From: Chromatiales bacterium
Lineage (GTDB): Bacteria > Pseudomonadota > Gammaproteobacteria > Steroidobacterales > GCA-2729495
Length of the DNA stretch: 64,000 nt
NCBI GenBank assembly: GCA_002688175.1
Contig: NZCC01000023.1
Span: forward strand, 16,592 to 80,591
Direction: 5' to 3'
Shown in pieces: positions 24,880 through 33,386 of the stretch. The notes under the pieces are model-generated. The model made no database searches and was not told the DNA's origin. It worked only from the letters and a program-made list of their open reading frames with translations. The stretch's first letter is position 1. Each line of letters opens with the position of its first letter. The position numbers and the translations under genes were made by a program.

Positions 24880-25776
24880 ATGCCGGAAGGACCTGAAATT
24901 CGTCGCGCGGCCGATCAGATTTCTGCGGCACTCGCAGGCAAATCGCTGGAGAAGGTGTTTTTTGCTCCGGGTTCATTTCCAAAACTTGCCCGTCGTTCCG
25001 GAGAACTGATCGGCCAGCACGTTCTGCACGTCGACACTCACGGCAAAGCCATGCTGACCCGTCTCGACGGGGGGCAAACCATCTACAGCCACAATCAACT
25101 CTACGGTCGCTGGCGGGTTTGCCCGCGGGGAACGCTGCCGGATACGAAACGCTCGTTGCGTCTGGCGCTGCATACCGCCGATCAGAGTGCCTTGCTCTAC
25201 AGTGCATCAGAGATTGAACTGCTGAGTGTCGATGAACAGGCGCGCCATCCGTATCTGTCCAGGCTGGGACCAGATGCCCTGAACAGGAATCTTGACTGGA
25301 CAATGTTGCGTGATCGCACCATATCGCCGGAATTCAGGCGACGCAGTCTGGCTGCTTTGTATGTGGATCAGCATTACCTGGCCGGGCTGGGCGACTATTT
25401 GCGTTCGGAAATACTGTTTGCAGCCCGGTTAAATCCATGGAGCAAGCCTGGTGAGCTTTCAGCAAAGGAGCTGTCACGCCTGAGCCGGCAAACACTCGGC
25501 ATTACGCAACGCAGTTACAGGACCGGTGGTCTTACCAATCCACCCAGGCTGATTACCCGGCTGAGGGCGGAATGGCTCTCCACTCACCAGCGGCCCGATC
25601 CTGAAACCGGAGACTCAGTATCATCAAACCAGAAAGCACGGGTAGATAAGGAGGCCATTCGCTTTGCGGTATTTCGCCGTGGCGGCGAGCCTTGTTACAC
25701 CTGTGATGCAACGATTGAGCGGGTCAATGTAAGTGGGCGGGCGCTTTATTATTGTCCGGTCTGTCAGGGTAAATAG
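24880..25776 (+). CDS. nei: Endonuclease VIII (Nei-type DNA glycosylase/AP lyase)
   Basis: 298 residues. The N-terminus is MPEGPEIRRAADQI, with catalytic Pro2 and Glu3 exposed after Met removal; this form of the motif is typical of Nei rather than MutM. HGKAMLTRL supplies the conserved Lys, and YLAGLGDYLRSEILFAA is the helix-two-turn-helix element. The zinc finger is C-x2-C-x16-C-x2-C at the extreme C-terminus. The enzyme removes oxidised pyrimidines and cuts the backbone. It is slightly longer than the E. coli enzyme (263), with an insert before the zinc finger. Its stop lies inside a family B repeat. Confidence 0.9.
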   Translation: MPEGPEIRRAADQISAALAGKSLEKVFFAPGSFPKLARRSGELIGQHVLHVDTHGKAMLTRLDGGQTIYSHNQLYGRWRVCPRGTLPDTKRSLRLALHTADQSALLYSASEIELLSVDEQARHPYLSRLGPDALNRNLDWTMLRDRTISPEFRRRSLAALYVDQHYLAGLGDYLRSEILFAARLNPWSKPGELSAKELSRLSRQTLGITQRSYRTGGLTNPPRLITRLRAEWLSTHQRPDPETGDSVSSNQKARVDKEAIRFAVFRRGGEPCYTCDATIERVNVSGRALYYCPVCQGK

Positions 25777-25790
25777 ACCCGGTACCTTTT
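25771..25790. repeat. Family B repeat arm
   Basis: AAATAGACCCGGTACCTTTT. The TAG inside it (25774-25776) is the stop codon of nei. Confidence 0.7.
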
Positions 25791-25798
25791 CTTTTTCC

Positions 25799-26518
25799 CT
25801 AATACATATTCGCCGCTTCGATCAGGCAGGTGGTTTCTTCACCGTAGACGCTTACGACCATGTGCCGGTCCGGATCAAGACGTTTAACTGTTTTGCCGAT
25901 TTTTTCACGTTGTTGCCGGCGGGCGGCACCTTGTTCCGGGGATAATGGCCGGCCATTTTTGTACATGTTTAGCCAGGCATCAAAATAGCGTTCACCGTAG
26001 GCTTCAATGGCCGGCAAATGATCTTCCGGTATGCTGAATACGAGCAGAAAAACAGGAGAGCTGAAGGCCCGCATATGCACCATTCGTGACGGTTGGAGCA
26101 CGAAGCGATCATCAAGGCGCGCGGCTTCGTAAATCTCGGCAACCGGTGCGTATTGCTCCAGGTAAGTATCAATATCTGCCAATACATCAAAATCGGGGAA
26201 CAGGTCCATCGACACCTGGCTGCCCTGGGCCATGAGCATGCCCTCGAACAGGAAGCGCGGGATATCGTATTGAGGATCGGGAATGAGATGGAAATTGAAA
26301 TAGCGCATGCCCGGCATCATGTCGATTGACACGCTGGTGCCTTTTTTCAGGCGCTCGCCGGTAAATGCCTTGACATAGCCGGTGCTTTCGCCGGCGAGGT
26401 TTTTCAGGTCGAGCAGTTGTGAGTGTTGTTCTATCGGCTGGGCTTCGAGTTCGGTCATCATGCGTTGTTCGAGGGCTTGGCCCAGTGTGGCTATAGGGCT
26501 GGTCGGAGCGTCGGTCAT
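25799..26518 (-). CDS. Bilin reductase / red-chlorophyll-catabolite-reductase-like protein
   Basis: 239 residues, no signal peptide. The core resembles plant RCC reductase and ferredoxin-dependent bilin reductases: DIPRFLFEGMLM (Glu92, matching the catalytic Glu of FLFE), MDLFPDFDVL, a YEAARLDDR segment, MVHMRAFSSPVFLLVFS, and near the C-terminus an Asp in RLDPDRHMVVSVYGEE (215/217) where the plant enzyme has its second acidic residue. Known relatives reduce open-chain tetrapyrroles with ferredoxin. This is a match by eye, not a search. An MFS transporter gene lies 55 bases upstream on the same strand and is probably co-transcribed. Confidence 0.55.
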   Translation of the reverse strand: MTDAPTSPIATLGQALEQRMMTELEAQPIEQHSQLLDLKNLAGESTGYVKAFTGERLKKGTSVSIDMMPGMRYFNFHLIPDPQYDIPRFLFEGMLMAQGSQVSMDLFPDFDVLADIDTYLEQYAPVAEIYEAARLDDRFVLQPSRMVHMRAFSSPVFLLVFSIPEDHLPAIEAYGERYFDAWLNMYKNGRPLSPEQGAARRQQREKIGKTVKRLDPDRHMVVSVYGEETTCLIEAANMY

Positions 26519-26573
26519 TGTGTGTTACCTCGGAAAATAAATGGGTCGGCATTCAAGCTAAGGCTCAAGTGGT

Positions 26574-27875
26574 CTACACCGTAACCTGTTGCTGGTCCGG
26601 CAACCGGCTGATCAGGATGGCGGCAATAAACAACAGTACGTTGATGAATCCGACCAGTACGAACGGGGCGGCAGGACTGATCGAATCGAAAATGCGTCCG
26701 CCGACGCTGGTAATAAACATGACGCCGGCAGCGCCGAAAAATGAAAACATGCCGATGATCGAACCCCGGTTTACCGCCGATGCTTCTTGCCCGATGAGCG
26801 TCTGGCTGGCCGTGATGGCACTCATCTGGCCGATACCGAGCAGTACCGCGGCAGGATACATCCAGCCACCGAGCGGATCGGGGATCAGCCCCATCACCGA
26901 ATAGCCGATGGCGCACAGGAACATGGCCAGTGCCATGGCCCGGGTCCGGTCGAGCCGGTCGTTGATGAAACCGGCGATCGGCGCCCAGATGAGTGCACTG
27001 CTCATGGCCAGGGCGAAGAAACCACCCGCGGCACGCATGGCATCTTCGGGGTTCATGCCGGCGGCAATCGCAGTCTGGTTGAGCCACAGGGTAAAGAATG
27101 TACCGACAACGACGAGGTCCGCGCGGGCGACAAACGCGCTGCCATATGCCAATGCAATGAGTGGGTTCTGCCGGCCGGCACGCAGTCCCTGGATCATGCT
27201 GCGGGCAAAGGAAGTGGGTCGGCCGGGTTGCGGTGGTCGGCCGCCTTTCAGTCCCAGGCGAACCAGGACTGCCAGGAAGAGTGCGAGGCCGGCCATCGTG
27301 AACATCGTGTTGCGGCCCGCGGCCAGTTCACTCATGCCCGCATCTACATACCAGTAGGGCAGGCGCGAGAAAACGACGCCAATCAAAACCGCACCGATAC
27401 CGATGGCAAAGCCGGTCAGGCCGACGAGTTTGCCGCGCGAACTTTCCGCCGGGTAGTCGGCCTGCACGGCTTGCACCAGGACATTGACGATCGCGATACC
27501 AAAGGCCAGGAAGATGCGAGTGGCCGTCAGGGTGGTGACGCTGTCGACCATGCCATACAGGCCGTAACCGATCCCGAGGATCAGCGCGCCGACGGCAAAA
27601 ATTCCGCGTCGACCGAGACGATCAGACAGGACGCCGACGGCCGCACTCAACGCCAGCACGATAACCTCGCTATAAAACATCATGTCGCCGCTGACCTGCC
27701 CCTGCTGGTCTACCGCCAGGCCAATCTGAACGGTTAATACATACGGTTGTATGACGCTGATAAATGTCGTCAGGCTGATACTGATAAAGGCCGCAAACAG
27801 GAAACTTCCGGCATGCAGGGGCAGGATGCCGTTTGCCAGCTCAATGGGCCCGAGTCGGTGCGGTTTATCGGGCAT
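26574..27875 (-). CDS. MFS transporter
   Basis: 433 residues with twelve membrane helices. The loop after helix 2 has VGVLSDRLGRRGIFAVGAL (motif A), and its counterpart in the second half is GFINDRLDRTRAMALAMF. The substrate is unknown. It is the first gene of a probable two-gene unit with the bilin-reductase-like gene downstream, which suggests transport of a substrate or product of that enzyme. Confidence 0.87.
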   Translation of the reverse strand: MPDKPHRLGPIELANGILPLHAGSFLFAAFISISLTTFISVIQPYVLTVQIGLAVDQQGQVSGDMMFYSEVIVLALSAAVGVLSDRLGRRGIFAVGALILGIGYGLYGMVDSVTTLTATRIFLAFGIAIVNVLVQAVQADYPAESSRGKLVGLTGFAIGIGAVLIGVVFSRLPYWYVDAGMSELAAGRNTMFTMAGLALFLAVLVRLGLKGGRPPQPGRPTSFARSMIQGLRAGRQNPLIALAYGSAFVARADLVVVGTFFTLWLNQTAIAAGMNPEDAMRAAGGFFALAMSSALIWAPIAGFINDRLDRTRAMALAMFLCAIGYSVMGLIPDPLGGWMYPAAVLLGIGQMSAITASQTLIGQEASAVNRGSIIGMFSFFGAAGVMFITSVGGRIFDSISPAAPFVLVGFINVLLFIAAILISRLPDQQQVTV

Positions 27876-27923
27876 GCTTCATCATCCTGTTCACTGCCAT
27901 CCTGCCGATGGTATCGGGGAATG

Positions 27924-27936
27924 GGTGTCAGACACC
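27924..27936. repeat. Family A palindrome
   Basis: GGTGTCAGACACC with an AATT flank, between divergent genes. Confidence 0.8.
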
Positions 27937-27995
27937 AATTTATTGCTGCTCTGTGCGATCATTGGTGGCACCAATTGCGAATTGGGGAAAGAGTT

Positions 27996-28376
27996 ATGCC
28001 AGGATTTTTTGTAAGAACGCTGATTACGGCTATCGGGCTTTGGTTTGCCGATGCCATTGTGCCGGGTATTGATATCACCACGTCGGGTACCCTGATACTC
28101 GCGGCACTGCTGATGGGCCTGGTCAATGCCCTGGTGCGGCCCATTGCCATATTGATGACGCTGCCGCTCACGATCGTGACGCTGGGGGTTTTCCTGCTGG
28201 TCATCAATGCCGCGATGTTCGGTTTGGTAGCGGCGTTGCTGGGTGGCTTTCACGTCAGCGGTTTTTTCGCCGCCTTAATGGGATGGCTGATCGTCTCTGT
28301 CACTGCCATAGTGGCGTCATGGTTCATCGGGTCCAATGGACGCTATGAAGTGCTGATCATCGACCGTCGCCGGTAG
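27996..28376 (+). CDS. Phage-holin-family membrane protein (PF04020 type)
   Basis: 126 residues from ATG 27996 (GGGGAAAGAG just upstream). Four hydrophobic helices: FFVRTLITAIGLWFADAIV, ILAALLMGLVNALVRPIAIL, LPLTIVTLGVFLLVINAAM and GFFAALMGWLIVSVTAIVAS. The pattern, including NALVRPI and LPLTIVTLG, is typical of the widespread four-helix holin-like proteins also called YvlD. They are chromosomal, not evidence of a prophage; function unknown. Confidence 0.82.
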   Translation: MPGFFVRTLITAIGLWFADAIVPGIDITTSGTLILAALLMGLVNALVRPIAILMTLPLTIVTLGVFLLVINAAMFGLVAALLGGFHVSGFFAALMGWLIVSVTAIVASWFIGSNGRYEVLIIDRRR

Positions 28377-28391
28377 TGGTGTCAGACACCA
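28377..28391. repeat. Family A palindrome
   Basis: TGGTGTCAGACACCA begins immediately after the stop codon of the holin-like gene. Confidence 0.85.
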
Positions 28392-28415
28392 AATACTCGT
28401 AGTAAAATTTCTCCC

Positions 28416-29078
28416 ATGCCACATGCAATCGTCACCGGAGCGAACCGCGGTATCGGACTGCAGCTTTGTCTTGCCCTGAAGGATCGCGGTTACCGCGTAA
28501 CGGCCCTGTGCCGGCAACGTGGTGATCTGCCGGCGGCGGTGGGCATCGAGATTCAGGAAAACTATGACGTTACCGATGGTGCGGCCATTGAGGCTTTCGC
28601 GCGGTCGGTCGAGCCCGGTACGGTTGATCTGTTGATTAACAATGCCGGCATTCTGCGCAGCACGTCACTGGATAACCTGGACCTTGCATCGGCACGGCAA
28701 CAATTTGAGATTAATGCGCTGGGTCCGTTGCGCGTGACCCAGTCGTTACTGCCCGCGCTGAAGGATGGCGGCAAGATCGCGCTGGTAACGAGTCGCATGG
28801 GATCCATCGCGGATAATGATTCGGGTGGCAGTTATGGTTACCGTATGTCCAAGGCGGCCCTGAATGCGGCTGGTATGTCGCTGGCCAGGGATCTGCATGA
28901 ACGGGGGATTGCAGTTGCCATCCTGCATCCCGGCTATGTCAGGACCGACATGACCGGTCAATCCGGGCTGATAGATACCGATGAGTCTGTCGACGGTATG
29001 CTCGAACGCATTGATGAGCTGAATCTGAGCAACTCCGGCAGCTTCTGGCACACCAATGGCGAATTGCTGCCCTGGTAA
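28416..29078 (+). CDS. Short-chain dehydrogenase/reductase (C-factor-like)
   Basis: 220 residues. VTGANRGIGLQLCLAL is the nucleotide loop, NNAGIL the structural motif, and YGYRMSKAALN the Tyr-x3-Lys catalytic pair, with Ser in VTSRMGSI. It ends with NGELLPW, very like the end of the exported SDR at 42481-43290, so the two belong to one subfamily. This copy lacks a signal peptide and is cytoplasmic. Substrate unknown. Confidence 0.87.
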   Translation: MPHAIVTGANRGIGLQLCLALKDRGYRVTALCRQRGDLPAAVGIEIQENYDVTDGAAIEAFARSVEPGTVDLLINNAGILRSTSLDNLDLASARQQFEINALGPLRVTQSLLPALKDGGKIALVTSRMGSIADNDSGGSYGYRMSKAALNAAGMSLARDLHERGIAVAILHPGYVRTDMTGQSGLIDTDESVDGMLERIDELNLSNSGSFWHTNGELLPW

Positions 29079-29095
29079 AGAGAGGCCGCAGGAAA

Positions 29096-29166
29096 TTGGT
29101 GTCTGACACCAATTAAATACGGTGAAATGGTGTCTGACACCAAAGTGAGTAAGGGTGTCTGACACC
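29096..29166. repeat. Three family A palindromes in tandem
   Basis: Copies at 29096-29112, 29128-29142 and 29154-29166, all with a T centre. The last ends 17 bases before the ATG at 29183, so hairpins would form in the leader of the next gene. Confidence 0.85.
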
Positions 29167-29182
29167 AATTGCGGAGCTTGTT

Positions 29183-29614
29183 ATGACCACTACGGGTTTT
29201 ATTCGCTACCGAAGTGACTATAAATATCAGTTGGCCGAAGGTTATGAGATCAATACTTTGATCAGGCCCAAGGCGGATATCAACACCGAGTTTATTCGTC
29301 TGGATGTTGCCGGGGATCTCCTGGTCAAAAAGTCTTATGCCTGGGATGGCCCGTCGGGGCCGGTGAAAGATACGCAGGAAAATATGCGTGCCTCGCTGGT
29401 GCATGATGCGTTGTATCAGTTAATGCGAAACAATCACCTCAAGGCAAGAACCTGGCGCAAGGCGGCGGATGTTCAATTCATGGAGATCTGCAAAGAGGAT
29501 GGCGTGTCGAGTCGCACGGCCAGTCTTTGGTACCGGGGCTTGCGTCGCTATGGCAAACCCTCGGCCAGCCCGGAAAATAAAAAGAAGATTGCGCGCGCGC
29601 CGGCAGCGGCCTAG
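29183..29614 (+). CDS. DUF1353 family protein
   Basis: 143 residues. KKSYAWDGPSGPVKD, then RASLVHDALYQLMRN and ADVQFMEICKEDGVSSRTASLWYRGLRRYG match DUF1353, a small family found in phages and bacterial chromosomes. The conserved His-Asp of VHDALY and the WDGPSG loop suggest a metal or catalytic site, but function is unknown. Its TAG overlaps the TAG of the convergent regulator gene within a shared CTAG at 29611-29614. Confidence 0.8.
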   Translation: MTTTGFIRYRSDYKYQLAEGYEINTLIRPKADINTEFIRLDVAGDLLVKKSYAWDGPSGPVKDTQENMRASLVHDALYQLMRNNHLKARTWRKAADVQFMEICKEDGVSSRTASLWYRGLRRYGKPSASPENKKKIARAPAAA

Positions 29615-30818
29615 ACCCAGATTTGCTGCAACAGATCAGCGATGCGGTCACCCTGGGCCGGGTCCCGGGACAGGTATTTAAAGAATGCCTGGTAGCCGCC
29701 CAGCATGGTTTCCGGGGCCAGGCGGCGGCCATAGTCAGCGGCTTCGCGTGCCTTGTCCAGATCACCCCGTGCTGGCGTGCTTCGTCAATAATCGGCCTGC
29801 GGCCACCCTGCACCCAGCCGTTGACCACCTTCATGGCCAGGTTATTGGCCAGGAAAGCATGGGCCCGGGCATCCTCCGGTGCGATTTCAGTAGCGCGTCG
29901 ATAGAAATGTTCGGCCCGCAGGTTGGAGGCCGAGTTGAAATTTGACCAGGACACGGCCATGCCACGATGCACGAGACCCCAGGCACTCAGCGTGTCGGGA
30001 TCGGCCTCGCGGGCCCGTCGTCCTTCCGCACGGCGTAATTCCGAGTCCAGGGTGGTGACGATGCCCCGGCTGATTTCATCCTGCACGGTAAACAGGTCGC
30101 TGATCGGTCGATCATAACGTTCGGCCCATTCCTGGGTGCCCGCGTTGGCGTCCACGAGTTCGGCGGATACCCGCAATCGTTCACCCATGCGTTGCACGCT
30201 GCCTTCCACGACGTAACGCACCCCGAGTTCACTGGCCACGGTCTGGCTGGGCAGCACCTGACCCTTGTAGGTAAAAGAAGAGTTGCGGGCGATGACGAAC
30301 AACCAGCCATTGCGCGACAAGTCGACGATAATATCTTCGGTCAGACCCATGGCGAGGATGTCATCGTCGGCATGACCGCCGAAGTTATTAAATGGCAACA
30401 CGACGATGGACGGTTGTTCCATTTTTACTGTTTCTGCCGGGACAGAAGGTGTCGCTGTCCCGGGTGTAGTGTGACTGTCATCAGCGGTAAGCTCTGCGAC
30501 GAATCGATAGCCGCGCCCGCGAGCGGTTTTGATGATGGTCTGACGGTCACCATCGTCACCCAGTGCCTGCCGACATTTGGTTACACAACGGGCCAGCGAT
30601 GCTTCGGTCACGATGACCTCGGGCCATAAGGCCGTCAGCAACTCATCTTTACCGACGACCCGGTTGCGGCGTGCCAGCAGGTACACCAGCAGGTCGAACA
30701 CTTTCGGTTCCAACCCCAGGATCTCGTCACCGCACTTGACCTCGCGCAGCAGGACGTCCACGGTGAAATCGCCGAAACAAAAATTGAGTTGTGGCTGAGA
30801 ATCAGAACGCGTTGTCAT
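29611..30818 (-). pseudogene. CadC-like winged-helix regulator with TolB-like and TPR regions, frameshifted
   Basis: The N-terminal OmpR/PhoB-type winged helix (about 12-110, with KVFDLLVYLLARRNRVVGKDEL split around its wing) is followed by a TolB/FlgO-like domain (about 137-260, beginning SIVVLPFNNFGG) and helical repeats. Near 29765-29768 a run of four C (G on the coding strand) breaks the frame: after ARQHG the reading frame turns to nonsense, while the next frame continues sensibly as DLDKAREAADYGRRLAPE to a TAG at 29611. One missing G would restore a product of about 402 residues. It may be a sequencing error in a homopolymer or a true mutation. Target genes unknown. Confidence 0.75.
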
Positions 30819-30945
30819 CGTAACGTGATGTCATCAGATACCCTGCAACTGAAAGCACAGCATAACAGGAGAACAGCGGTGTCAGTACTAACCCGAACCC
30901 GCAATGCATCACGGCTGCCGGCTGATGAATAACAGGTGCGAACAG

Positions 30946-31611
30946 TTAATTTTGTTCTGCCCGCTTCTTCCGCCACACGTCTTTCTTGCGCTGTTGCGCA
31001 CCTTCGAAATATTCATCCCAGCCCGGTGCCACATCACGTTCGAATAAATCCTCGATATAGACCATCGCCGTTTTCGGTGATTCGGCCCAGTGTATGTATC
31101 GCCAGCCCGCATCGGTCTTGCGCAGCACGGCACTGACGCGGATGTTTTCGCCGATCGGATGAGCCGCAATAATCTTCATCTCAAAGTGCATATCCCAGAC
31201 GGCAATCGCCAGGTCCGGTGCAATCAGTTTGACGTGAATGTTCGACATCTCCTCGCGAATCGCCTCAACAGCCGGATTCGGACGTGCAGGATCGAGATAG
31301 CCGCGTAACCGGTCCCAGCCGATAAACCACTGCGCCTGTTCCTCGGCAAGATAGGTCGGGAACGGTTCGGCCGGATCCCACAATTCGAGCAGCGTAGAGA
31401 AATCCTGTGAATTCCAGCGGTTGGCAGTCTCGTGTATGACGGCCTGAACGTCAGCCTCGATGACCGGGTCAATATCGATCTTCGGCGGCGGGATGAAAAC
31501 CTTGTGACCGCCGGCCTGCAACGGTGAAGAAATACCCAGCAGGGCGGTAAGCAGCAGTCCGGCCGGTAAAAATCTGACCAGGGTGATCCAGGAAAATGCT
31601 TTTATGTTCAT
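30946..31611 (-). CDS. Exported NTF2-like (SnoaL-type) protein (2)
   Basis: 221 residues with a signal peptide (LPAGLLLTALLGISSPLQAG). It is a paralogue of the protein at 15776-16438: the same order of VIHETANRWNSQDFSTLLELWD, YLAEEQAQWFIGWDRLRGYL, ASAVLRKTDAGWRYIHWAES-like segments and VYIEDLFERD. Each segment here is the counterpart of one in the first copy. Function unknown; a binding or isomerase-like role for a hydrophobic ligand is inferred from the fold. Confidence 0.75.
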   Translation of the reverse strand: MNIKAFSWITLVRFLPAGLLLTALLGISSPLQAGGHKVFIPPPKIDIDPVIEADVQAVIHETANRWNSQDFSTLLELWDPAEPFPTYLAEEQAQWFIGWDRLRGYLDPARPNPAVEAIREEMSNIHVKLIAPDLAIAVWDMHFEMKIIAAHPIGENIRVSAVLRKTDAGWRYIHWAESPKTAMVYIEDLFERDVAPGWDEYFEGAQQRKKDVWRKKRAEQN

Positions 31612-31716
31612 CGAATCTGACTCCTTGGAAAGTAGTGTGTTGTCGGCCTGTCATTATCGCCTGCCGCTGATCATGGCAGACAATCATCGGCACTGATATA
31701 TAATTATTTGTAACTT

Positions 31717-31869
31717 ATGCAAGACCAACTCTGGATTGTAGCGCTGATTCTGGCCGGCTTTGTCTGCTATGTAGTGGGCAAGGTGATTGCGGCTATGAAT
31801 AAGAGTAAGAAGCAGTGGGAGCAGGTCGACAAATCCAAGCTGAAGACCTGGGAAGACGATGAGGACTGA
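31717..31869 (+). CDS. Small single-pass membrane protein, 50 residues
   Basis: ATG 31717 to TGA 31869. One membrane helix (about 6-25: WIVALILAGFVCYVVGKVI) is followed by a charged tail, KKQWEQVDKSKLKTWEDDED. The layout is that of small bitopic proteins that modulate larger membrane complexes. No homologue is recognised. It is followed by a family A palindrome and the NYN gene on the same strand. Confidence 0.6.
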   Translation: MQDQLWIVALILAGFVCYVVGKVIAAMNKSKKQWEQVDKSKLKTWEDDED

Positions 31870-31870
31870 A

Positions 31871-31895
31871 GAAATTGGTGTCTGACACCAATTTC
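31871..31895. repeat. Family A palindrome, longest perfect copy
   Basis: The core palindrome at 31875-31891 extends to a perfect 25-base palindrome (12-base arms around one T), directly after the stop of the small membrane protein gene. Confidence 0.85.
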
Positions 31896-31904
31896 ACCTG
31901 AGCC

Positions 31905-32393
31905 ATGACCAGACCCGCCCCGGAAAAAATCAGCATCTTTGTCGACGTGCAGAATGTTTATTACACCTGCCGGCAGGCCTACAAGCGAAATTTCGACTAC
32001 AACAAGTTCTGGGCACGGGTGACCGATGGTCGTGAGGTTGTGAGTGCGTTCGCTTATGCAACCGAACGTGGCGATGAAAAACAGGAGCAGTTCCAGAATA
32101 TCCTGCGTGCGATTGGCTTTACGGTGCAGTTAAAGCCCGTGCTGAAACGTCTCGATGGATCAACCAAGGCCGATTGGGATGTAGGTATCGCGCTGGATGT
32201 TTACGAAGCGGCGCCCCATTGCGATAAGGTCGTACTGGTCTCCGGCGATGGTGATTTCACCGTCCTGCTGGAACGGATCGAACAACGTTTTAATACCCGC
32301 TCCGAAGTTTATGGCGTCGTACGGTTAACTGCCAATACGCTGATTAATGCCGCCAGTGATTTCTTTCCGATCGGGGAAACCCTGCTGCTGTAG
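31905..32393 (+). CDS. NYN domain protein (LabA/DUF88-like)
   Basis: 162 residues. ISIFVDVQNVYYTCRQAY carries the first acidic residue, KADWDVGIALDVYEAA the second, and VVLVSGDGDFTVLLERI the third: the acidic triad of NYN (PIN-like) nucleases. Members cleave or bind RNA and are widespread in bacteria. It starts 13 bases after the end of a family A palindrome. Confidence 0.85.
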   Translation: MTRPAPEKISIFVDVQNVYYTCRQAYKRNFDYNKFWARVTDGREVVSAFAYATERGDEKQEQFQNILRAIGFTVQLKPVLKRLDGSTKADWDVGIALDVYEAAPHCDKVVLVSGDGDFTVLLERIEQRFNTRSEVYGVVRLTANTLINAASDFFPIGETLLL

Positions 32394-32422
32394 TTCATTT
32401 GAAGGTGTTACAGTAACTTACT

Positions 32423-32435
32423 GGTGTCTGACACC
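32423..32435. repeat. Family A palindrome core
   Basis: GGTGTCTGACACC. A GTG inside it is in frame with the histone-deacetylase-like gene, but ATG 32451 is the better start. Confidence 0.8.
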
Positions 32436-32450
32436 CTGCCTGACATAACA

Positions 32451-33380
32451 ATGACGAATAAAACCGGTTTTGCTTTCAGTGAACTGACCCTTAACTATCG
32501 GTCCTCTCCGCGGCACCCAGAAAGTCCCGAGCGGTTGCAGAAGTTGGTAGACCGGGCCACAGAGACCGGCATTCTTCAGGATACCGTGGACATTTCTTCC
32601 TACGGAGATGCCGAACCCTTTTTATCCAGTATTCATAATGAAGAACATATTCAATCCATCCTTAGCGGGCAGACCCACGCGAGGGAGGCTGCACTGGAGG
32701 CACTTGGATTGTCTTTGGGGTCAGTGCGGGATGTTTGCAGTGGAGAACTTAACAATGCTTTTTGCGCCGTTCGCCCCCCGGGGCATCACGCGCATAACCA
32801 TGGCGCGAACTACGATGCACTGGGAGCGGGCGAAGGGTTCTGTTTCTTTAATAACATCGCCATTGCGGCCCGCTATGCCCAGAGCTTGCCCGGTATTGCC
32901 CGGGTGATGATTGTCGACTGGGATTATCATCATGGTAATGGCACGGAATGGGCTTTTTACCAGGACCCGTCGGTTTATTTTTTTTCCACACATGAATGGC
33001 AGGCTTATCCCGGCACCGGTAACCCGGAGCGTTTGGGAGCCGGCCCCGGAACGGGTTACAACCTGAATGTTCCCCTGGTTGCGGGTGCCGGGGATGAAGA
33101 GGCGATGCGTGCCTATGCTGAACAGGCGGCAGCGGCAGCGGATAAATTTAATCCTGACCTGATTCTGATCTCGGCAGGATTCGACAGCAGGGTGGATGAT
33201 CCCCTGGGCACTTTTCAGATTACCGATGCAGGCTTTAGCCGGCTGACCAGACTGATGATGGAGCTTGCCGACCACCATTGTGAGGGTCGGCTGGTGTCCT
33301 TTCTTGAGGGTGGTTATAACGAGAATGGCCTTGCTCTGGCCGCCTGTGCGCATCTGGAGATGCTAAAAAGTGGTGTCTGA
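32451..33380 (+). CDS. Histone deacetylase family protein (acetylpolyamine/acetoin-utilisation type)
   Basis: 309 residues. RPPGHHAH carries the paired His, VDWDYHHGNGTEWAFY the zinc-site Asp and His, and ISAGFDSRVDDPLG the second zinc Asp. The first residues include SPRHPESPERLQ, the substrate-rim motif. These zinc enzymes remove acetyl groups from polyamines or similar amides in bacteria. The TGA stop is contributed by a degenerate family A repeat at 33372-33386. Confidence 0.88.
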   Translation: MTNKTGFAFSELTLNYRSSPRHPESPERLQKLVDRATETGILQDTVDISSYGDAEPFLSSIHNEEHIQSILSGQTHAREAALEALGLSLGSVRDVCSGELNNAFCAVRPPGHHAHNHGANYDALGAGEGFCFFNNIAIAARYAQSLPGIARVMIVDWDYHHGNGTEWAFYQDPSVYFFSTHEWQAYPGTGNPERLGAGPGTGYNLNVPLVAGAGDEEAMRAYAEQAAAAADKFNPDLILISAGFDSRVDDPLGTFQITDAGFSRLTRLMMELADHHCEGRLVSFLEGGYNENGLALAACAHLEMLKSGV

Positions 33381-33386
33381 CGCCCA
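33372..33386. repeat. Degenerate family A repeat supplying a stop codon
   Basis: TGGTGTCTGACGCCCA; the TGA at 33378-33380 ends the deacetylase-like gene. Confidence 0.65.

Noticed and set aside
27996-28376. Prophage holin
   Set aside because: The protein belongs to a chromosomal four-helix family and no other phage gene lies nearby.
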